Below are positions 51,466 through 60,845 of a stretch of 64,000 nucleotides of DNA, one piece after another. Position numbers and translations under genes: made by a program. The stretch spans positions 20,033-84,032 of the forward strand of contig KN805420.1 in the NCBI GenBank assembly GCA_000818945.1, written 5' to 3'. A model generated the notes under the pieces. That model made no database searches, had not been told where the DNA came from, and saw nothing but the letters and a program-made list of their open reading frames with translations. The stretch is from Schizochytrium sp. CCTCC M209059 (Eukaryota > Sar > Bigyra > Thraustochytrida > Thraustochytriidae). Numbering within the stretch: position 1 is the stretch's first letter; every line of letters starts with the position of its first letter.

Positions 51466-52878
51466 ATGAAACAGCGACGTGCGCGCGACGAAGAAGAAAA
51501 GACGAGGGCGCAGGTCACGGCGCGCACATTGTGGTGCGTGCTCGGCGCCGTCCTCGCGACAGCCTTCATCACTCTCGTGGCAAGCGTGGAGAGCAACCGA
51601 AAAGGAGTCCTGGGTAGCGGTCTTGCCGATGGAAACGTTCTCGTTGTCGCCATGGAGCGCCGTGAGATCGAAAACAGTTTTGATAGCGAAGAAATCGCAG
51701 AACGCAGATACAGAGATGAACTCAAGGAGGAGGTCCTCGAAGTGGCCGGCGAGGAGGCAGCTGCGGACCTCGACAGTTATGAACAGGAGAGCTCCATCGC
51801 AGAGCTCGAGGAGGACGCCTTGGAAAACTACAACCGCCCTGTCGGCGAGGGCCCGCATGAGGAACCTCCACTCTTTACCTCGCCAGAGGAGGCTCGCCTG
51901 CGCAAGCTGGCGCTCGAAGAGCTCTTGGCAGCGGGGGCTCAGAGCACCTTTTCTCTTTTTCAATCCGAGGTCCCGCCTCCGAAACTCATCTTCTCCAAGC
52001 TTCACAAGGTCGGAGGCACTAGTCTAGCGCTCGCACTGCACAATGTCACACAATTCTACAATCTCAAGGGCGGACCCACGCGCGGCTTCTTTGTTAGCTA
52101 CAAGCCGGGCAGATGCCGCCACAGGAGCTTTGACCTCTTTTATCAGCACGCTTGGCGCGCAAAGTGGATGACCGACTGTCTTCCTGGCGCTGCAATGGTC
52201 ACCATCGTGCGCGAGCCCGTGAGCCGCTACATCTCCCATGGGACCTGGTACGACAATCGCCGCTACTTCATCGAGTACCCCGATGAGCCGTGCGACTACA
52301 CTCGATCCGACCACCGCAAACCCATTGGGGCCAGAAAGTATACTTGCCATGACGACGCCCTTCGTAAGAACGTCACATTTGCTACGCTGCTTAGGCGTAT
52401 CAACGAAAAGCCAAACAGGCCCAAGGCCTGTGGCGAGTCCTGCACTTGGCTCACCAAGCCTCGCAGCGCAGACCCAGCAGATGCCATTCGCGCTCTCGAC
52501 CAAGACTACCACCTCTTCACCACGACAGAGCACCTCGATGAGTTTATGGTCATGCTGGCGCTTCGCTTTGGTTGGTCACTTGACACAATGCTCTACGAAA
52601 AGTGCAAGGATCAGGGCAGGGTCAAAATCTCGCAACGTGATCTCGTGGGTGAACACCAGTGGGCTTTGGACAAGATCAATCTCATCACCACAGAGGAGCG
52701 CAAGGTCTACGAGTTTGCCAAGCAAAGGTTTGAGGGCTTTTTGGCCGAGCTGGGCCCCGGCTTCAAGGGCATTGTCAAGATTTTTAAGGACAAGCTCTCA
52801 GCATTTCACGCGATGAAAAAGGCGGAGAGAAAGGGCAGCCCACGCTGGCTTCCTCATCCCTCCGTGATGATGTGCTAA
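51466..52878 (+). CDS. Type II membrane carbohydrate sulfotransferase-like protein
   Basis: 470 residues. A short basic cytosolic N-terminus and one signal-anchor helix (about 22-40, LWCVLGAVLATAFITLVA) give the topology typical of Golgi glycan-modifying enzymes. An acidic stem (about 60-165) leads to a sulfotransferase-like domain. The predicted 5'-phosphosulfate loop is FSKLHKVGGTSLALAL (about 174-189), and the predicted 3'-phosphate-binding strand is VTIVREPVSRYISHG (about 245-259, with the RxPxxR signature). These motifs bind the sulfate donor PAPS in the heparan 2-O and galactose 3-O sulfotransferase families. The Cys-rich segment after it (CDYTRSDHRKP to CGESCTWL) may form disulfides. 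The acceptor is unknown. If the host is a thraustochytrid, sulfated wall polysaccharide is a reasonable guess. Confidence 0.8.
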   Translation: MKQRRARDEEEKTRAQVTARTLWCVLGAVLATAFITLVASVESNRKGVLGSGLADGNVLVVAMERREIENSFDSEEIAERRYRDELKEEVLEVAGEEAAADLDSYEQESSIAELEEDALENYNRPVGEGPHEEPPLFTSPEEARLRKLALEELLAAGAQSTFSLFQSEVPPPKLIFSKLHKVGGTSLALALHNVTQFYNLKGGPTRGFFVSYKPGRCRHRSFDLFYQHAWRAKWMTDCLPGAAMVTIVREPVSRYISHGTWYDNRRYFIEYPDEPCDYTRSDHRKPIGARKYTCHDDALRKNVTFATLLRRINEKPNRPKACGESCTWLTKPRSADPADAIRALDQDYHLFTTTEHLDEFMVMLALRFGWSLDTMLYEKCKDQGRVKISQRDLVGEHQWALDKINLITTEERKVYEFAKQRFEGFLAELGPGFKGIVKIFKDKLSAFHAMKKAERKGSPRWLPHPSVMMC

Positions 52879-53447
52879 CGTCCAAATGCTTTTGCGCCTA
52901 TCATTTATTTCATGTGACTTGGGTCCTTTTGTGCGAGGCCCCTCACAAGTCAATACATGCACACCCCTTCATTCTCTTTCCTTTTCTTTTACAATAGAGA
53001 CCATCAGAGTTTGCCCGACCAATTTTCCGAAAAGGAGTCAAGCGATCAGGCAATTTTCTCTTCTTTTTTCTTCTTTTCCTGTTTTTTAAAAGTCGATGCG
53101 TCACCCGCCCGCCTCTCGGTTTACTTTGCATGCAATACAATTCTTTCTCAATCCCATAAATAAGTATACGGCATCCTCGGCGTGAAGCCATCGGACCAGC
53201 ACGCTATGCGGCTGCCTCAGCGTCAAACTCAATATTGGAGGGTCTCACCACAAATTTGAGGTCACATGTCTGACTTTCAGACGCCCGCTTCGGTATGATA
53301 CTGTACTTGCACAAAGTCCACTCTCCTCTGCACCACCGTCTCTCCTAACCATCACCACCGCTGCTTCCACGACAGACCGGTAATTAGGTTTTGAAGAAGA
53401 TTTGCAAGACAAGATCGAGAAGCGGCTCTGCATGAGCTAATTATCCA
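52879..53447. other. Convergent 3' intergenic region
   Basis: About 570 bases between the 3' ends of the sulfotransferase-like and myotubularin genes. It is T/C-rich, with TTTTCTT runs on the plus strand, consistent with 3' UTR sequence. No gene is supported. Confidence 0.5.
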
Positions 53448-56400
53448 TCATGGTTGAAGTGGTGCGAGTTGTGAGTCACTTTGCGCACGCGCAACGATTA
53501 TCGGAGAGCTCTCGGAATCCTCTGCGCCAGTAGGCTCCGCTTTCATAGTCCCAGCTGCATCGTAGCCGCCTTCAGCTTCGGTTTCGACATCGACATTGTC
53601 GGCATCTTGGGCAAGTCCCTCGTCGACGCTCTTCGAATTGTCATCTTCATTTTCGTTGATCTGGGTTTCGCTGCTGCCTCTGCTTTCGCCTCCGCTATCC
53701 TCCCTGTCGCCACCGCCGCTGTTGCTGTCGCTCTTGCTGAAAGATTTGGGGCCACGTTCATTTTTGAATTTCCTGTCAGGGGTGAGAGAAGATAAGGAGC
53801 CCCTTGCTGCGCGCGCATCCCAAAGAGACCCTTGGGCGTCGTCAAGGGAAGTATTGATCATGAGTCCCTCAAGGGGACCTTGGCGCTTAGAGGGACTTGA
53901 AGATTTATGCGTGACACTGGCTTTGTCTTTCGCCGTCAAATTCAGGGCCTCAAGGGTTGCAGCCGCGGGAAACTCGTGCGCTTCCGAAGGCATGCTCGCA
54001 AGACCCTCATCGCGACATGTCTGGTCATAGCGAAGAAAATATGCCCGCCAAAGTTGAAGATTTTTGGTGCCAAAGGCTGGACGCAAGGTCGCGCTCGCTG
54101 TTTGGGAGTCAGCCTGGTACGCGGGGTTCTCGAATCGCCCTGGGTCCTGGAACAGATCATCCCACGCGCAATATGAAGAGAGAGGGAGCTGATGATCAAG
54201 GGCTTCCTTGCGTGTGTTCACAAGGAAATTGCCAAATTGAGCCGAGTACACACGATCCAAAATCGTCACAAGCAGGCCCTCGCTAAACTCGAACGCAGCA
54301 GGAAACTGGTGCAGGAGCTGCGACACACAGTCCATAAATTGTACAAAGACCGGGGCTACGTGTGATGAAGAAGCTTCGATAACCTCCCGGGTTGAATTGG
54401 GTCCGGGAGGGGCTCCTGTGCCATATCGTGTGCGAAACGCATGCCCCACCGAAAGCCAGTCCTTTTCTACGAGGGAAACGAAGCCACGAAGCGTGCGGTA
54501 AAAGCCATCCATGCAGAGGACGGCGAGCGAGACGATTTGAGCTGTGCGATCCCAGCCGTCGGAGCAATGCACGAGGACAGACTTGCGCTCATCTTTCACA
54601 ATCTGAACCACTCTGCAAGAAGCGCGGAGAATGTATGAGAGAAGGTGCATCCAGCGCGAGTCCGCCAGCTTAGTCAGCCATTGGATTTCAAACTCTACAG
54701 CCTCCTCGTCGTCGAGCTCAAAGGCCCCTGGGTGCATGTGCGCATCCGCCAGAACAAACTTGCCGTGAGGGCCAAGCACAAATTTTCGCTGCTGCTTGAG
54801 ACGATGCCCCACGAGGCGCTTGAGCTTGTTCATGCTTGCGCGGACAGTCTTGGTATTCTCCAGGTTCATGAATTCAATGGAGACCGGGCTTTGGCCCGTG
54901 TGACTGTTATAGTTGGCAATGTCCTCAAAGCCGCCGCCAGCCTTGATACGGTTGGCACTTGCGTTTGATGGCGGACGCGCATCTACGATGACGAGGCCTG
55001 ACTTTGCAGTCAATGCTATTTCCCGAATCAGCTTCTCGTCAGCGATTGAACGCCGGTACCATGGTCCTGACTTGGGCTGACTGCAGCGGCAAATTGAAAC
55101 GTGGTGCTCTGGGTCAATCCATGAGAGAATTGGGATGCGACGGCGGATGCGAAAGTCTGCCACCAGTCGAAGCTCTGTATCGCTCACTTTCGTGGGCACG
55201 GCAAGGAAACGTGGGTACGAGGCGCAGAGGGCAAATGACTGATTCACGGTCGAGACGCGCCAATTTGGGTTATCCCCTACGAGCCGCTCAAGCTCGGCAT
55301 GATCGTCTACATGGCAGTCAAGACAGCACCCTGAGAAGGAAAGAAGATCGTTCCCACGGGGCGGGGGATCCACGATCGAGTATTTGAGAACGCAGGCAAA
55401 CACTTCGTGATGCTTGAAAGACGTTGCGGCTGGGAAGCTCAGCCGCACAAGCGCGTGCTCGAGCTCATGAAATGCAGAGAAGCGCTGCTCCGAAACCATT
55501 CCAAGCACGACGAGGCGGACGAACCGTAGGTTTTTACAATAAATGTTCAAAATGCCCGCCTCGCATACGTCGTTGAGCAGAATCTCGATGCGCTCGATGG
55601 ACATGAGCGGAATGCACGCTACGGCGCGCCCGGGTGACTCGGGGCTGAAGATGATCAATTGAAATGTTGTCAGCACAACGCTGGCCTGCGGCTCATTTTC
55701 AAACCAGATCCGCTCAAAATGGCCCACAAGCTTCTCGCCCGGGAGCATCCAGGAAGAGGCTGACGAGCCGGTCATCACAGAGCCTGACGCCGAGCCGGAG
55801 GCCGTCGCGGAAGCATTGTCGGCAGGGTCGCCTTTGCGCGACGCGTGCGTGGCTCCCGTGGTCGCGTTCACGGACGCTGGTCCATTCTGAGGCCCTTTCT
55901 TGGCCTCCAATTCCTGAAAGCAGCTCTTGCAAATTCGGACTGGTGCGGAGTCAGGCTCGAGAACAGCGCGGAATTGCGAGCACGCATTGCAGAAAACCAT
56001 TCCGCATTTGCGGCAGTGATGCTTTGTCCAATTCGGTGCCATCCACCAGAACTTCGTCTTGCACCCATAACACTCGGGAGCAAAATTTTTGGGAAGCCAC
56101 GAGGTGGCCGAATCGCTGAAGTGCTGAAGCCGCCGCCGGTCCGAGGTTCGCGCTGATGGGTTGGGTCCCGGCTGGTCGACTCGCTTGGGTGGATCAAACG
56201 GCGACTGATGCGGCTTGCTTGGTGATGCAGGCGTAGGATAAGACCCAGTCAACGACACTTTTCGCTGATGGACTGACGGCTTGCGCTCTCGCGAGGACGT
56301 CCTGGGATGCCGCAGGTTTCCGATACCAAACTTGCCCGAGGTCTGCCGCATCACACTCGACCCAAATTTAGCAGAGGCCCCACGTCCAGCATCGTCACCT

Positions 56401-56927
56401 CGGCTCCTGCTGGTGCTTGTGCTGGGGTACGCCCAGCTCATCGGTCTCTTGCGAGGGTCACCCGGATCGGGCGCGGATCGAGGTGAGTCCGCGGAGGGGT
56501 CACCTGAGAATCCCTCTAGCGTGCCAAGATCCCCACTCGAGGCGCGCATACTTGCTAGGGCTTCATCCTCTGCACTTTCGAGGCTCGCGGCCGGGACCGT
56601 CGCGGCTACTGTCGCTAGCGACTGCCCTGGGGCTGTGATATGTCGCTTGCTCAGCCTTCGCGCTAGCGACGACTTCGACTTGGCCCGCAGCGGTTCCAGG
56701 CCCGTCGAGCCTGCCCGCTGCTGCCGCGGGTCGAGGCCCACCTCGAGTGCCGGCGTCACCTCGAGAACGGCGCCTAGGAGCATTTCTTCGGCGTCTGAGG
56801 CGGACTCTGCGGCCGAGCCTGCGAGCTCGTCCGAGTCGGACTCCGTGCCCGCGTCGTCGTCGTCCTCCTCCTCGCCGTTCGTCCAAGCCGTGCGGAGCGG
56901 GGCAGCCTTGCGGAGCGAGGCCGCCAT
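53448..56927 (-). CDS. FYVE-domain myotubularin-family phosphoinositide phosphatase
   Basis: 1159 residues, single exon, ATG start at 56927. Domain order: an acidic/Ser-rich N-terminus (to about 280); a FYVE zinc finger (about 285-345; CYGCKTKFWW, then TKHHCRKCGMVFC with the basic HHCR core that binds PI3P); a PH-GRAM domain (about 395-475); and a myotubularin phosphatase domain (about 490-960). The active site is HCSDGWDRT (Cys788), an intact CX5R loop of the catalytically active branch, which removes the 3-phosphate from PI3P and PI(3,5)P2 on endosomes. The C-terminus is Ser/Asp/Glu-rich and disordered. In animal MTMR3/4 the FYVE domain lies at the C-terminus; here it is first. The invariant N-terminal WxxD of FYVE domains is changed (WMAPNW). 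Confidence 0.9.
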   Translation of the reverse strand: MAASLRKAAPLRTAWTNGEEEDDDDAGTESDSDELAGSAAESASDAEEMLLGAVLEVTPALEVGLDPRQQRAGSTGLEPLRAKSKSSLARRLSKRHITAPGQSLATVAATVPAASLESAEDEALASMRASSGDLGTLEGFSGDPSADSPRSAPDPGDPRKRPMSWAYPSTSTSRSRGDDAGRGASAKFGSSVMRQTSGKFGIGNLRHPRTSSRERKPSVHQRKVSLTGSYPTPASPSKPHQSPFDPPKRVDQPGPNPSARTSDRRRLQHFSDSATSWLPKNFAPECYGCKTKFWWMAPNWTKHHCRKCGMVFCNACSQFRAVLEPDSAPVRICKSCFQELEAKKGPQNGPASVNATTGATHASRKGDPADNASATASGSASGSVMTGSSASSWMLPGEKLVGHFERIWFENEPQASVVLTTFQLIIFSPESPGRAVACIPLMSIERIEILLNDVCEAGILNIYCKNLRFVRLVVLGMVSEQRFSAFHELEHALVRLSFPAATSFKHHEVFACVLKYSIVDPPPRGNDLLSFSGCCLDCHVDDHAELERLVGDNPNWRVSTVNQSFALCASYPRFLAVPTKVSDTELRLVADFRIRRRIPILSWIDPEHHVSICRCSQPKSGPWYRRSIADEKLIREIALTAKSGLVIVDARPPSNASANRIKAGGGFEDIANYNSHTGQSPVSIEFMNLENTKTVRASMNKLKRLVGHRLKQQRKFVLGPHGKFVLADAHMHPGAFELDDEEAVEFEIQWLTKLADSRWMHLLSYILRASCRVVQIVKDERKSVLVHCSDGWDRTAQIVSLAVLCMDGFYRTLRGFVSLVEKDWLSVGHAFRTRYGTGAPPGPNSTREVIEASSSHVAPVFVQFMDCVSQLLHQFPAAFEFSEGLLVTILDRVYSAQFGNFLVNTRKEALDHQLPLSSYCAWDDLFQDPGRFENPAYQADSQTASATLRPAFGTKNLQLWRAYFLRYDQTCRDEGLASMPSEAHEFPAAATLEALNLTAKDKASVTHKSSSPSKRQGPLEGLMINTSLDDAQGSLWDARAARGSLSSLTPDRKFKNERGPKSFSKSDSNSGGGDREDSGGESRGSSETQINENEDDNSKSVDEGLAQDADNVDVETEAEGGYDAAGTMKAEPTGAEDSESSPIIVARAQSDSQLAPLQP

Positions 56928-58068
56928 CTAGCGCAGTCGCTGTTGCGGCAGCTGCGACTTCTCCCACCTTCCTCCCTCCCTCCCTCCCTCCCTCCCTCCG
57001 TGCGCGCGCGCCCTCCTCCACGCCTTTCCCTTCCCTTCCTTTCCTTTCCTTTCCTTCGCGCGTTCCCGTCCGCGCGGCGGCGTCCTTGGTGGTCTGCCTT
57101 GCGGTAAATCACGCCCAAGATCGTTGCCCAAAGATCATTGCCCAAGATCTATCCTAATTTTGCGCGTCTCCCTTAGGAATTTTTATGCTCTCCCCTGATT
57201 TCGATAGGAATAAGCAGGTACTACTAGTACGTAGTACTATAGTACGTAGTTCAATTTTAATATTAAAAAAGGACGTCTAAGAACGGGGCTATTTCTTCTT
57301 CTCGGGCCCGGACTCGGTAGTCGTCCGGAGTGTCCGTATTCACTCCAACTCGTGTAATACTTCTCCTTCTCCTTCCTTTCCCTTGCCATTGCTCTGTCGC
57401 GGTGCGGCCGCTCCCAAAAGGAGATAAAAGAGACAAACAGAGAACGAAGCACATGCACACACCCAGAGCGAGCGCGCGGACACTCACTATCAGGCATACT
57501 ACTACACACCTCCTCGGCACGAACGGCGGGGGCAAGCTGAGCTGCCGCAAGAAACCCTCCCTCCCCTCCGTCCTTGCTGCCTTTCTGGCTGCCTTTCTGG
57601 CTGCGTGCCTCCTGCAGCTGCCTGTCTGCGCTGCCCAGCGGGGCCAGCGCAGAGCGCGAGCAATCAACGCGCGAGGTGTCCAGCGGCGCAGGCTGCAGCT
57701 GCGTGGACACCTCGGGCAATGCTAGGCCTAGCTACGAACAAGGCCTAGCTGTTATCGTGACACTGACCGAGTTTGGTCTGCGGAGACCGGGACTGACGGC
57801 GGCGGTCCCGCGCAACCCCTGGAAAACGGCTACGAGGTCCTAGCCCGCGGCTGATAAGCCTCGGCGAGGAGCAGTGACATGAAAAAGACCGCTGCGCGGG
57901 CTCGCTCGCGGCGACCGTGGACATAACCCGAACTTGACATAGGCAAACAACGGCGCGGGCGGCAGAGCAGAGGCGCGTGCATTCGTCGCCCTCTGCAACC
58001 AACCGACCGAGCGAGCGAGCGAAAAACAAACGAACGAACCTACGAAAGTACGACCGCCCACGTTGAAC
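56928..58068. promoter_or_regulatory. Divergent intergenic region with pyrimidine and palindromic repeats
   Basis: About 1.1 kb between divergent starts. It contains a CCTCC array (about 56970-57000), a CCTTT array (about 57025-57056), a repeated GATCATTGCCCAAGATC-type word (about 57117-57150), and a GTACTA/TAGTAC palindromic cluster (about 57218-57252). Purine/pyrimidine tracts of this kind often sit at promoters. No gene is supported. Confidence 0.4.
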
Positions 58069-58992
58069 ATGGGCGCCAGGTGCTGCGGCGGCCCTGCGCG
58101 GGACCAGCGCCTAGGAGAGCAAGGGGGGCTCGCCAGCAACATGAGGTCCGGAACGTGGGGTAGGAGCGCTCGCGTTCATAGTGCCCGGCTGCGTACCGAC
58201 GCGGGGGCTCATGCGACCGACTTCGAAGACATGGAGGATGAGGAGAATGAGAAGCTGGACCTATCTGAAGGAGGGGATGCTCTCGTCGTACACAGCTTCG
58301 CAACGAGGCGAATCTTCAGGGAGGTCCGCGACGCCCTCAGCAAGCTCCGCCTCTCAACCCGGAGTTCGGCCGTAGCCAATAGTGATGACGATGACGACGA
58401 TGAGGACCTCGAAGTGCCCAACACCATCACTGTTGTCGTCGTCACACCGTCGCTCCTTCACGACGCGAATGCCTTACGCTACCTTTGCGCAGCAGTGGAT
58501 AATGAAGAGTCCACAAAGATTGTTGTGAGCGTCAATGGGGTGGGAGATGATGTCTTCGGCGAAGCGGTTGAGTTGCAACACATGGCAAGCCAGGTCCAGA
58601 CCGACATTCTCGGCATGCTCGACCGTCTGGGTGTCTCTGTAAGCGAGCTACAGCATGCATTCGAGCACCTCGCCAAGTGCGAGCACGTCACGTGCTGCGT
58701 CGAAAATGGAATGCTCAGTCATTTCGACGAGAGACTGCTTCGCGTTTACACAAGAAGGGGTTTAAATTTAGTCCAGAATGGGTCGCGGCTGACCAGTGGC
58801 ACGACTTCGGGCGTGAATGACGTGCAGAACCGTAGCCAAGAGCACATGGAAGAGCGCGACCCCGACGTCATCCTTTTCCACGCTGAACGATCGAACCTTG
58901 AACGTGGCATTGTTGCACTTCTCGATGATCATTTGCCAAATAATGTCGCGTGCAGCTGGCTGGCTGAAGAAGAAGAAGAAGATTCTGACGAA

Positions 58993-59025
<33 letters not shown>

Positions 59026-59517
59026 TTTTATGAAGAGGATAATGACGAGAGCATTGGGAGGAATGTCCCGGCTATTAAAAACCAACTGGCGATTGCCAAT
59101 GAGCTCAACTCTGCGTCACACCCAGGCGCAGCTCATGCAAGGGAAATTCGTCATGCTCCAGTCATATTGTCAATGCTCACGCCTGCATTTTTCAACGATG
59201 AGGGTGCTCAGAAGGCTCTTTTCGACTACCTCAAAGAAGGCAGGAACACAACAAGAAAGATCATATTCTTGCGAACGTCCGAGGAGGGCCCCGCTCTCAG
59301 CAGTCTCGAGACCTTCTTTGATATGCTGGAAGGCGGTTCCCGGAGTGAACTACTTCGAGACGCCTCTACATTTCCACTTGATCCCAGGCTTATTGGAAAC
59401 AAGCGACATGAAGAGATCCAAGGCTTGGCTGCGCTCGTCGAGCAGGTGTTCACACCTCGCCGATCAACGTGGCATCGCACAAAGAGCGTATTCAGAAGGA
59501 CTCCTTTTGTGAGGTAA
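58069..59517 (+). CDS. Putative lipid-anchored protein with two TIR-like modules and acidic inserts
   Basis: About 482 residues from the ATG at 58069, which begins MGARCCGG. Gly2 with nearby Cys residues fits N-myristoylation plus palmitoylation, so a membrane location is likely. The protein seems to hold two similar modules. Each starts with a beta-strand/helix (ALVVHSFATRRIFREVRDAL; DVILFHAERSNLERGIVALL), is interrupted by an acidic run (six Asp near residue 108; eleven Asp near residue 315), and ends with a strand-TP-helix-strand unit (VVVVTPSLLHDANALRYL; VILSMLTPAFFNDEGAQKAL). This pattern resembles the first and fourth strands of TIR domains, but it is divergent and I cannot place a catalytic Glu. 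A signalling role is inference, and another Rossmann-like fold is possible. Confidence 0.65.
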
Positions 59518-59823
59518 TTGAAACTGCTGGCTGACCACTGCATTCTTCTCTCTCGTCTATTCTACTCAGCCTTTCCTGACAACCAGGTATACTTTCGTTA
59601 TCTGAGCAATAATTTTCTCCTTTCAGCTTTCTTTCTTGTATGGAAACTTTTGGCACTTCAGAATCTTTTGCGGCGCAAAGGCTAGTCATGATGGTTTTCC
59701 CTCTCAGAAAGAGCCACAACCTTGTTAAGCGCCGAGGTATCAAGGCGGCTGCCGTGAAAAAAAAAAAAAACCGTCTCGGCCGGTTTGGATGTCCAACCCC
59801 CCCCCCCCCCCCCCCACCCCCCC
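59518..59823. other. Intergenic stretch leading into the assembly gap
   Basis: The 3' flank of the TIR-like gene, ending in an A run (about 59757-59769), a short unique word (CTCGGCCGGTTTGG) and a C run. A near copy of this end lies on the far side of the gap. Confidence 0.6.
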
Positions 59824-60666
59824 NNNNNNNNNNNNNNNNNNNNNNNNNNNNNNNNNNNNNNNNNNNNNNNNNNNNNNNNNNNNNNNNNNNNNNNNNNNNN
59901 NNNNNNNNNNNNNNNNNNNNNNNNNNNNNNNNNNNNNNNNNNNNNNNNNNNNNNNNNNNNNNNNNNNNNNNNNNNNNNNNNNNNNNNNNNNNNNNNNNNN
60001 NNNNNNNNNNNNNNNNNNNNNNNNNNNNNNNNNNNNNNNNNNNNNNNNNNNNNNNNNNNNNNNNNNNNNNNNNNNNNNNNNNNNNNNNNNNNNNNNNNNN
60101 NNNNNNNNNNNNNNNNNNNNNNNNNNNNNNNNNNNNNNNNNNNNNNNNNNNNNNNNNNNNNNNNNNNNNNNNNNNNNNNNNNNNNNNNNNNNNNNNNNNN
60201 NNNNNNNNNNNNNNNNNNNNNNNNNNNNNNNNNNNNNNNNNNNNNNNNNNNNNNNNNNNNNNNNNNNNNNNNNNNNNNNNNNNNNNNNNNNNNNNNNNNN
60301 NNNNNNNNNNNNNNNNNNNNNNNNNNNNNNNNNNNNNNNNNNNNNNNNNNNNNNNNNNNNNNNNNNNNNNNNNNNNNNNNNNNNNNNNNNNNNNNNNNNN
60401 NNNNNNNNNNNNNNNNNNNNNNNNNNNNNNNNNNNNNNNNNNNNNNNNNNNNNNNNNNNNNNNNNNNNNNNNNNNNNNNNNNNNNNNNNNNNNNNNNNNN
60501 NNNNNNNNNNNNNNNNNNNNNNNNNNNNNNNNNNNNNNNNNNNNNNNNNNNNNNNNNNNNNNNNNNNNNNNNNNNNNNNNNNNNNNNNNNNNNNNNNNNN
60601 NNNNNNNNNNNNNNNNNNNNNNNNNNNNNNNNNNNNNNNNNNNNNNNNNNNNNNNNNNNNNNNNNN
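59824..60666. other. Assembly gap, 843 unknown bases
   Basis: A run of N. Frames that cross it are meaningless. The flanks are homopolymer-rich near copies of each other, so the gap size and edges should not be trusted. Confidence 0.99.
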
Positions 60667-60845
60667 AGGGGGGCCCCCGGAAAAAAAAAAAAAACCCGCC
60701 CGGCCGGGTTTGGTGTCCCACCCCCCCCCCCCCCCCTCTTTGCTCCCATAACCTACCCCCCTTCCGCACCATGCTGAAGGAATCTACATGTAGCAAGCGA
60801 GCAAGACTAATTCTCCTCGCTTACGACCTTCGTAAGCAAGCAAGC

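Noticed and set aside
49903..51725. Long Arg/Ser/Pro-rich frames, including a 444-codon minus-strand frame
   Set aside because: They cross microsatellites and the start of the sulfotransferase gene antisense. No recognisable domain.
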